In this document: positions 34,447-41,291 of the stretch, one piece after another
How the letters are laid out: each line of letters starts with the position of its first letter
Numbering within the stretch: the first letter of the stretch is position 1
Position numbers and translations under genes: made by a program
Assembly (NCBI GenBank): GCA_963697355.1
Contig: CAVONV010000022.1
Coordinates: 496,001 to 560,000 of the forward strand
Source of the DNA: CAVONV01 sp963697355
GTDB taxonomy: Bacteria > Acidobacteriota > Vicinamibacteria > Marinacidobacterales > DATDRI01
Direction of reading: 5' to 3'
DNA: 64,000 nucleotides
Notes under the pieces: generated by a model
What the model was told of the DNA's origin: nothing
What the model saw: only the letters and a program-made list of their open reading frames with translations
Database searches by the model: none

Positions 34447-35610
34447 ATGTATAAACTCAGAACGATCGCTCCTTTGTTGGTGTTCCTCATTTGCGGAGTC
34501 GCTTGCAGTATGGAAGAACAAGAGCCGGAACCAGTGGAACAAAAAGACACAGTAGGCATTGCCAAAGAAGCCTTCGGGCTCATGCCCGACGGTACCCCGG
34601 TGGATCTCTACACCTTGACGAACAACAACGGGTGCGAAGCCAAGATTACCAACTTCGGCGGGATCGTGGTGTCGCTAGTGGTCCCCGACCTTGAGGGGAA
34701 TCTATCCGATGTCGTGCTCGGGTTCGACAGTTTGGATCCGTACCTCGTGAACACTCCACACTTCGGTGCACTCATTGGCCGATACGGCAACCGGATCGGA
34801 AATGGCCGGTTCGTTTTGGACGATGTCGAGTATCAACTAGCTACCAACAATGGTGAGAACCATCTCCACGGGGGACTTCAGGGCTACGACAAAGTGCTCT
34901 GGAAAGCCGAGGTGGTGAAAGACGGTGAAGGCGAGGCCTTACGACTCCGATATGTGAGCAAGGGTGGTGAGGAAGGTTATCCCGGTGAGCTCTCCGTTGA
35001 AGTGAGCTATCGCCTCACCAATGATGACGGATTGCAGATCGACTACAAAGCCACCACGAATGAGAAGACCGTCGTCAACTTGACGCATCATTCCTATTTC
35101 AACCTCAAGGACGCTGGGGCAAGCAGTGTTCTCGAGCATGAGATGCAGATCGTCGCGGATCGATTCACTCCGGTGGATTCAGGACTCATTCCCACGGGAG
35201 AGCTGCGAAGCGTCGAGGGAACAGCTATGGATTTTAGGCAATCCTTGCCCATAGGTGCCCGCATCGAAAATGACGAGGAACAACTGAAGTTCGGTGGAGG
35301 TTACGACCACAACTGGGTTCTGAACAACCAGGATGGGACTCTCGCTCTTGCCGCGCGGGTCTATGAGCCTGTCACGGGGCGAATACTGGAGGTGTTGACC
35401 ACAGAGCCCGGACTTCAGTTCTATTCCGGTAACTTTCTCGATGGGACCGAAGACGGCAAGGGCGGTGTACGTTACGAGCACCGGTCCGGGTTTTGTCTGG
35501 AGGCTCAGCACTACCCTGATTCCCCCAACAAACCCGAGTTCCCATCAACAGTACTCGAACCAGGCGAAGTCTACACTCAAACAACGATCTATAGATTCTC
35601 AACAAAGTGA
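34447..35610 (+). CDS. galM: Aldose 1-epimerase (mutarotase), lipoprotein
   Basis: Protein of 387 residues. An N-terminal lipoprotein signal ends LICGVACSME (lipidated Cys near residue 20), so it is exported and membrane-anchored. The GalM domain starts near residue 37 (FGLMPDGTPVDLYTLTNNNG). Catalytic landmarks are the GRYGNRIGNGRF segment, NGENHLHGGLQGYDKVLW (His), LTHHSYFNLKD (His) and a late Glu in FCLEAQHYPDSPN. It interconverts alpha and beta anomers of free sugars. Being outside the cytoplasm next to secreted glycosidases, it would process their products before uptake. It is 2 bp from xylB, hence the same operon. Confidence 0.9.
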   Translation: MYKLRTIAPLLVFLICGVACSMEEQEPEPVEQKDTVGIAKEAFGLMPDGTPVDLYTLTNNNGCEAKITNFGGIVVSLVVPDLEGNLSDVVLGFDSLDPYLVNTPHFGALIGRYGNRIGNGRFVLDDVEYQLATNNGENHLHGGLQGYDKVLWKAEVVKDGEGEALRLRYVSKGGEEGYPGELSVEVSYRLTNDDGLQIDYKATTNEKTVVNLTHHSYFNLKDAGASSVLEHEMQIVADRFTPVDSGLIPTGELRSVEGTAMDFRQSLPIGARIENDEEQLKFGGGYDHNWVLNNQDGTLALAARVYEPVTGRILEVLTTEPGLQFYSGNFLDGTEDGKGGVRYEHRSGFCLEAQHYPDSPNKPEFPSTVLEPGEVYTQTTIYRFSTK

Positions 35611-35634
35611 TAGCATCGCCGACATTGCAGAATC

Positions 35635-35762
35635 GTGCGGAGCGAGCGCCGGAGCGAGGCGAGGAGCCGAGCGACAACGAGAAGCGCGCAGGGCGCGGCC
35701 CCTCAGGGCCGCCGGCCGGTCCGCCTTCGCCAAGGCTACGGCGGACCCGCCGAAGCTCGATT
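35635..35762. repeat. GC-rich dispersed palindromic repeat
   Basis: Between galM and galT, GAGCGCCGGAGCGAGGCGAG and CAGGGCGCGGCCCCTCAGG words lead to TCCGCC (35720-35725) and GGCGGA (35740-35745) around TTCGCCAAGGCTAC, then CCCGCCGAAGCTC. It is the shorter version of the repeat at 8255-8380. It would fold into a stable hairpin in the operon transcript. Confidence 0.65.
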
Positions 35763-35804
35763 TATCAAAGGAGTTGAGCGTAGGCGGGGAGGAATCACAA
35801 AACG

Positions 35805-36845
35805 ATGCCAACTAACCGCTGGGAGCAACGATGGCATCCTCTTCGTGAGGAATGGGTCATCGTGTCGGCTCATCGTCAAGAGCGACCCTGGATCGGCGAA
35901 ACGTTGGCTTCGCGGGGAAAAGAGGCGCCGACTTACACTCCCGACTGCTCCTTTTGCCCGGGCAATCAACGCTCGAGTGGGGAGCGAAACCCCGACTACT
36001 CCGCGACGTTTGTCTTCGATAACGATCATCCTTGCGTGGCTTTGGATGCGCCCAAGAGCCCCCCTTCTCCGGTCGGGATCTATCAATGCCGAGCTGCAAC
36101 GGGAATCTCGCGGGTCGTTTGCTACCATCCGATGCACAACCTGACTTTGGCCGAAATGGAACCGAAAGCGGCGGAAGATGTTGCGGCAACTTGGCAGAGA
36201 GAATTCACCAATCTAGGAAACCGGCCCGAAATCCAACATGTCCTCATCTTCGAGAACAAAGGAGAAGCTGTGGGGGTCTCGAATCCGCATCCTCACGGAC
36301 AAATCTACGCCACAAACTTTGTTTTCAAGACGATGGCCAATGAGGCCCGGGCTTGCCGTCAGTATCATCAAGAAACGGGCAGGATGTTGTTCCATGACAT
36401 CCTGGAATCTGAAATCAACGATGGTCGCAGGATCATCTGCCAGAACGAGACAGCCATGGCTTTCATTCCCTACTTTGGCCGATACGCCTACGAAGTTTTC
36501 GTGGCGCCGAAAAAGATGCATCCGAATGTGGCGGCGCTCTCGGATACCGAAATCGTCGATCTCGTCGAGGTCCTTCAGAAAGTACTCGTCAAGTTCGACA
36601 ATCTGTGGCAAATGAGCTTTCCCTACGTCATGCCCCTCCACCAGGCACCCACTGATGGCGATGATTACCGTTCATTTCATTTTCACATCGAGTTTCACCC
36701 TCCTTTGCGGAAGCCGAACCTCCTCAAGTATCTCGCTGGCCCGGAAATCGGCGGAGGCAATTTTCTGAGCGACACGGTTCCGGAAGAAAAAGCCGCCGAA
36801 TTGAGAGCGATGCCCGACATCCACTACAGGAAAAGCCGGAAATGA
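35805..36845 (+). CDS. galT: Galactose-1-phosphate uridylyltransferase family protein
   Basis: HIT-superfamily transferase of 346 residues that moves UMP between UDP-glucose and a hexose- or pentose-1-phosphate. The zinc-site region TPDCSFCPGNQRSSG with NPDYSATFVFDND and the active-site HPH (about residues 161-163, SNPHPHGQIYA) are both present. The C-terminal FHFHIEFHPPLRKPN also matches the family. GalT is the family default, but the partner kinase encoded two genes later looks like an L-arabinokinase, so beta-L-arabinose-1-phosphate is a possible acceptor. It overlaps the next gene by 4 bp (ATGA). Confidence 0.9.
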   Translation: MPTNRWEQRWHPLREEWVIVSAHRQERPWIGETLASRGKEAPTYTPDCSFCPGNQRSSGERNPDYSATFVFDNDHPCVALDAPKSPPSPVGIYQCRAATGISRVVCYHPMHNLTLAEMEPKAAEDVAATWQREFTNLGNRPEIQHVLIFENKGEAVGVSNPHPHGQIYATNFVFKTMANEARACRQYHQETGRMLFHDILESEINDGRRIICQNETAMAFIPYFGRYAYEVFVAPKKMHPNVAALSDTEIVDLVEVLQKVLVKFDNLWQMSFPYVMPLHQAPTDGDDYRSFHFHIEFHPPLRKPNLLKYLAGPEIGGGNFLSDTVPEEKAAELRAMPDIHYRKSRK

Positions 36846-37864
36846 AGTCGAACGTTGCGGAGCTCCTCGAACCGATACGAAGAATCCACGAGCAAATCCG
36901 TGCGACCATCGTCAGCGGTTTTGAACGATCGAACATGGACGAGTTGGCGTCGGTGGCAAGCGACGGAGAGGGAGACACCCTCTACCGCATCGATCGACTG
37001 GGAGAGCTACCCCTTCGCGGGCTTTTTCAAGAAGAGATCGCGCGGAAAGACGCGTTGCTTTTGATTGCGGAAGGACTTGAACAGGAAAAAACCGTCGTGT
37101 TGCCGACAGGCGCCTCCGAACAAGATGCGGTATGGCGTATCATCGTTGATCCCATCGACGGTACACGAGGGTTGATGTATCAGAAGCGCAGTGCCTGGAT
37201 ACTGACCGGAGTTGCCCCTAACAAAGGACCCCGTACCAGTCTTCGAGACATCGAGCTTGCTGTTCAAACGGAGATCCCTCTTGCGAAACAACATTTATCG
37301 GACGTGGTCTGGGCCGTTCAAGGAAAGGGAGCTGGGGGAGAGCGTTACAACCGTTTGACGGGAGAAAGGCAACCACTTCATCTCCGGCCTTCACGAGCTT
37401 CGACGATCGCCCACGGTTTCGCCATGGTCTCACGGTTTTTTCCCGGAATGCGTGACGTGTTGGCGGCTGTTGATGAAGAGGTTGTTCTCGAGGCGCTTGG
37501 ACCGGTACAGAAGGGGAAGGCTCACTGCTTCGAAGACCAATACATCTCATCGGGTGGACAACTCTATGAGCTGATGTCGGGGCACGACCGTTTCGTCGCC
37601 GATATCCGACCCTTGATGGAGCCGCTTTTCAAAAAAAGAGGTTTTGCCTTGGGAATTTGTTGCCATCCTTACGACCTTTGTACCGAGCTCATCGCACGGG
37701 AGATCGGGGTCATCGTCACTGATGAATACGGGCAACGATTGTCCGCCCCGCTCGATGTGGAAGCAGAGGTAAGTTGGATCGGTTATGCCAATGAGGAGAT
37801 AAGAAAACAAATGGAGCCACTGTTTCAGCACGTCCTGCGTAGAAGGGGCTTGTTGGATCCATAG
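36842..37864 (+). CDS. Inositol-monophosphatase-like phosphatase
   Basis: Protein of 340 residues of the FIG/IMPase superfamily of magnesium-dependent sugar phosphatases. The central motif DPIDGTRG is at residues 103-110. An upstream GDTLYRIDRLGE matches the first Asp motif, and a C-terminal CCHPYDLCTELIAREIGVIV takes the place of the usual WDxAAG helix, with YD instead of WD. The length is above the usual 260-290. It sits between galT and the GHMP kinase and overlaps galT by ATGA, so it is translated with the Leloir-type genes. Its substrate could be a sugar phosphate of that pathway; this is an inference from position. Confidence 0.8.
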   Translation: MKSNVAELLEPIRRIHEQIRATIVSGFERSNMDELASVASDGEGDTLYRIDRLGELPLRGLFQEEIARKDALLLIAEGLEQEKTVVLPTGASEQDAVWRIIVDPIDGTRGLMYQKRSAWILTGVAPNKGPRTSLRDIELAVQTEIPLAKQHLSDVVWAVQGKGAGGERYNRLTGERQPLHLRPSRASTIAHGFAMVSRFFPGMRDVLAAVDEEVVLEALGPVQKGKAHCFEDQYISSGGQLYELMSGHDRFVADIRPLMEPLFKKRGFALGICCHPYDLCTELIAREIGVIVTDEYGQRLSAPLDVEAEVSWIGYANEEIRKQMEPLFQHVLRRRGLLDP

Positions 37865-37936
37865 ATACGTGGACACAGGTCTCGAAGACTGTATCTGACG
37901 GCTGGCTTCTCGCGACTGCTCGACGACCAAGTAACG

Positions 37937-39331
37937 ATGAGTGACAACCACGACTGGCCCGACGCTGAAAGCTTCGTTGCCGAGCTCCGTCGGTACGAAG
38001 AGCACCCGCGTTTGAACGAGCTCTGGGACCCGAATGCCACAACCTTCTTGACTCGTGCGCCGGGACGTCTGGACGTTATGGGCGGAATCGCCGACTACTC
38101 GGGCTCCTTGGTGCTGCAACTGCCACTTCTCGAATCGACGTTGGTGGCTCTACAGCACGATGAATCGCGGAGTTTGACGCTCGTGAGTTTGAGCGGGAAC
38201 CGAAGCGATGATTCCGCAATATTCAGGATGCCCCTCGATGATCTTGTCGTGAACGGAGAAACCGCCGATTACGAGTTTGCCGAGGACTACTTCGGAAGAG
38301 TTCCGTCCCTCGCATGGGCGGCCTATGTCGCCGGAGCGTTCCTCGTCTTGATGAAGGAAAGGGGAGCGCAGTTCTCTAGAGGCGCTCGCATCTTCATCCG
38401 ATCCGATGTTCCCGAAGGTAAGGGGGTCGCCTCCTCGGCCGCACTCGAAGTGGCCGCTATGAAGGCCATCGATGCTGCCTTTGGACTCGCTGTCGCGCCG
38501 CGGGACCTGGCCATTTATTGTCAAAAAGTCGAAAACCTCGTCGTCGGTGCACCGTGCGGGATCATGGACCAGATGAGCTCCGTCTTCGGCGAGGCCGGTC
38601 GGCTGCTGACGTTGCTTTGTCAGCCGGCTGAGCTCCAAGGCAGTGTTGCTATCCCTCGAGAGCTCGCCTTTTTCGGGATAGACTCCGGGATTGCGCACGC
38701 TGTTACCGGAGCGGACTACACCTCCGTTCGCGTCGGGACCTTTATGGGTTACCGTATTTTGCAGGAATGGGCTGGAGAAGACTTCGGGGGCTACCTCGCC
38801 AATCTCCCCCCCTCTGAGTTCGAGCAACGCTATGCATCGCGCCTACCCGTGACGATGACGGGAGAGGAATTCATCGAGCGATACCACCGTACAACGGACA
38901 GGGTGACCAAAGTCGAGCCTTCCTTCTGTTACAACCTGCGTCAACCGACAGCGCACCCGATTTACGAGCACCATCGTTTGCGGATTTTCACGCAACTGCT
39001 AAGAGGCGATCCGATGAAGAATGCGCCCCTTCTTGGGGAATTGATGTACCAGTCTCATGCCAGCTATTCCGCATGTGGCTTGGGCTCGGAAGGAACGGAC
39101 CGGCTCGTCGAGCTGTCCCGTGCGGCGGGACCTTCTCAGGGAATCTACGGCGCGAAGATTACCGGAGGAGGAAGTGGTGGCACGGTGGCCGTTTTGAGCG
39201 CGAGCGATGCCGAAGAAACCGTGCTAGGTATCGCCCAACAATATGCGGATGAAACGGGATATCGACCCTACGTTTTTACAGGCTCTTCAGATGGAGCTCG
39301 ATGCTTCGGCCACCGCGAATTGAAACTATGA
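37937..39331 (+). CDS. GHMP sugar kinase, L-arabinokinase (ARA1)-like
   Basis: Protein of 464 residues. Motif 1 is TRAPGRLDVMGGIADYSGS (residues 39-57), motif 2 PEGKGVASSAALE (near 159-171) and motif 3 GAKITGGGSGG (near 405-415). Galactokinases read NLIGEHTDYN in motif 1; the GGIADYSGS wording, together with DLAIYCQKVENLVVGAPCGI, IDSGIAHAVTGADYTSVRVG and YSACGLGSEGTDRL, matches what I remember of the kinase domain of plant L-arabinokinase. The Glu and His that contact galactose are replaced by Gly and Ile. I expect L-arabinose (or a related sugar) to be phosphorylated at C1; galactose is the alternative. It overlaps the next gene by ATGA. Confidence 0.8.
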   Translation: MSDNHDWPDAESFVAELRRYEEHPRLNELWDPNATTFLTRAPGRLDVMGGIADYSGSLVLQLPLLESTLVALQHDESRSLTLVSLSGNRSDDSAIFRMPLDDLVVNGETADYEFAEDYFGRVPSLAWAAYVAGAFLVLMKERGAQFSRGARIFIRSDVPEGKGVASSAALEVAAMKAIDAAFGLAVAPRDLAIYCQKVENLVVGAPCGIMDQMSSVFGEAGRLLTLLCQPAELQGSVAIPRELAFFGIDSGIAHAVTGADYTSVRVGTFMGYRILQEWAGEDFGGYLANLPPSEFEQRYASRLPVTMTGEEFIERYHRTTDRVTKVEPSFCYNLRQPTAHPIYEHHRLRIFTQLLRGDPMKNAPLLGELMYQSHASYSACGLGSEGTDRLVELSRAAGPSQGIYGAKITGGGSGGTVAVLSASDAEETVLGIAQQYADETGYRPYVFTGSSDGARCFGHRELKL

Positions 39332-41283
39332 AAAGATTTCAAAGTGTTCTCGTTGGTCTCGTCTTAGTAAGTTTGAGCGAACGACCGATGTGGGCTCGAG
39401 AAAATGACTATCCCATCCGGCCGGTTCCTTTCACCCAGGTGCATCTGACGGATTCCTTTTGGGCGAAACGCATCGAGACCAATCGTCTTGTCACGATTCC
39501 TTTTGTCTTCAAGATGAACGTCGAGACCGGCCGGGTCGATAATTTCGCCAAAGCGGGCGGTCTAAGAGAAGGGAAGCACGAAGGGCAACGCTACAACGAC
39601 ACGGACGTCTTCAAAGCGATTGAAGGAGCCTCTTATTCCCTAGCGGCTCACCCCGATCCGGAGCTCCAGAAAGAGCTCGATAATCTCATCGCCGTCATCG
39701 CCGCTGCACAGGAGGAAGACGGCTACCTCTTCACTGCTCGAACCATCGATCCAGAGAACCCTGTCCCCGGCATCGGTGAGGCTCGGTGGTCCAATCTGGC
39801 AGTGAGTCATGAGCTCTACAACGCCGGGCACCTTTACGAAGCGGCCGTCGCCCATTTTCAAGCCACGGGCAAGAAGACACTCTTGGACGTCGCTCTAAAG
39901 AACGCGGATCTCCTCGTTAGGACTTTTGGCCGAGACAAGCGAGCCGGTTTTCCAGGGCACCAGGAAATCGAGTTGGGGCTCGCGAAACTCTATAGGAGCA
40001 CGGGGAACAAGGAGTATCTCCGGCTGGCACAGTACTTTCTCGAGGTCCGTGGGAGTAACGTTCATCTAAAGCGCTATCCGCCCGACTCTCGATTCGCTAT
40101 CTACAATGACCCGGTTCAGGTTCAGGCACACCAACCGATTCTGGAACAAGAGGAAGCTGTCGGTCACGCTGTCCGTGCGGCCTATATGTTCGCCGGTATG
40201 GCCGACGTTGCGGCGCTTGCTCGAGAGTCCAAGTTCATTACGGCCATCGAGCGCCTTTGGGTGAACGTGGTCTCCAAGAAGCTCTATCTGACGGGCGGCA
40301 TCGGCGCGCGGCATGATCGGGAGTCATTTGGCAGCAACTACGAGCTACCCAATAAGACCGCTTATAACGAGACTTGCGCGGCCATTGGCAACGTTTTCTG
40401 GAACTACCGCTTGTTTCTACTTCATGGAGACGGCAAGTATCTCGATGTGATGGAACGAACGCTCTACAACGGCCTTGTCTCCGGGATCTCTCTCGACGGA
40501 GATCGGTTTTTCTATCCTAATCCACTGGCGTCCGATGGCGTCTACGAGTTCAACAAAGGCGTTGCCACCCGTAAAGAGTGGTTCGACGTTGCTTGCTGCC
40601 CCGGCAATATCGTCCGGTTTCTTCCATCCGTTCCCGGCTACGTCTACGCTCAAAAGGACGACGACATCTACGTCAACCTCTACGTGCAAGGAACCGGGGA
40701 AGTCGACTCGATGCGGATAGTCCAGGAAACGGACTACCCCTGGGCCGGGACTATCAAGCTCACGTTCGAGACCGAGCGGCCTCAAAAAAAGTGCCTCCAC
40801 CTACGTATCCCAGGATGGGCGAGTGGGGAACCTTTGCCGAGCGACCTCTATCGATATAGAAACAAAGTCCCGGATCAACCTTCACTCCAGGTCAATGGAC
40901 GCGAAGTCGAGATTGAGCTCGTCAAGGGATTTGCCCGCATCCAACGAACTTGGAAGACCGGCGATGTCATCGAGCTTGCCCTACCTATTCCTATTCGAGA
41001 GGTCGAGACTCACGCCAAAGCAAAAGAAAATCTCGGCAAAATTGCGCTCGAAAGAGGTCCTTTGGTCTATTGCGCCGAGTGGCTCGATAACGGCGGCCGG
41101 GTGTCACATATCGTGATCGAGGATGACGATGTCCTAGAGGTCGAGTTCAAAAAAGACTTGCTCGGGGGAGTCGGGGTCATTACCGATCGCGAGAAGACCT
41201 TTATGGCCATTCCTTACTATGCATGGTCTCACCGAGGCGTGGGGGAAATGGCCGTATGGCTTCCTTGCGGGAGTCGGGAGTGA
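39328..41283 (+). CDS. Secreted GH127-type beta-L-arabinofuranosidase (DUF1680)
   Basis: Protein of 651 residues with a signal peptide (MKRFQSVLVGLVLVSLSE). The catalytic site agrees with the HypBA1-type enzymes: Glu348 and Cys350 in YNETCAAIGNVFWNYR and Cys423-Cys424 in DVACCPGNIVRFLPS. Family relatives retain configuration and use a zinc-bound cysteine as nucleophile, releasing L-arabinose from beta-linked arabinofuranose. It starts at the ATG inside the kinase stop (ATGA) at 39328, so translation is coupled. It is similar in layout to the next gene, a likely duplication, but lacks that gene's C-terminal domain. Other DUF1680 specificities cannot be excluded. Confidence 0.87.
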   Translation: MKRFQSVLVGLVLVSLSERPMWARENDYPIRPVPFTQVHLTDSFWAKRIETNRLVTIPFVFKMNVETGRVDNFAKAGGLREGKHEGQRYNDTDVFKAIEGASYSLAAHPDPELQKELDNLIAVIAAAQEEDGYLFTARTIDPENPVPGIGEARWSNLAVSHELYNAGHLYEAAVAHFQATGKKTLLDVALKNADLLVRTFGRDKRAGFPGHQEIELGLAKLYRSTGNKEYLRLAQYFLEVRGSNVHLKRYPPDSRFAIYNDPVQVQAHQPILEQEEAVGHAVRAAYMFAGMADVAALARESKFITAIERLWVNVVSKKLYLTGGIGARHDRESFGSNYELPNKTAYNETCAAIGNVFWNYRLFLLHGDGKYLDVMERTLYNGLVSGISLDGDRFFYPNPLASDGVYEFNKGVATRKEWFDVACCPGNIVRFLPSVPGYVYAQKDDDIYVNLYVQGTGEVDSMRIVQETDYPWAGTIKLTFETERPQKKCLHLRIPGWASGEPLPSDLYRYRNKVPDQPSLQVNGREVEIELVKGFARIQRTWKTGDVIELALPIPIREVETHAKAKENLGKIALERGPLVYCAEWLDNGGRVSHIVIEDDDVLEVEFKKDLLGGVGVITDREKTFMAIPYYAWSHRGVGEMAVWLPCGSRE

Positions 41284-41291
41284 GGGCAGAG

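Noticed and set aside
35441..35815. Plus-strand frame containing AFAKATADPPK
   Set aside because: The peptide is translated from the GC-rich dispersed repeat and the end of galM in another frame; it is not a gene.
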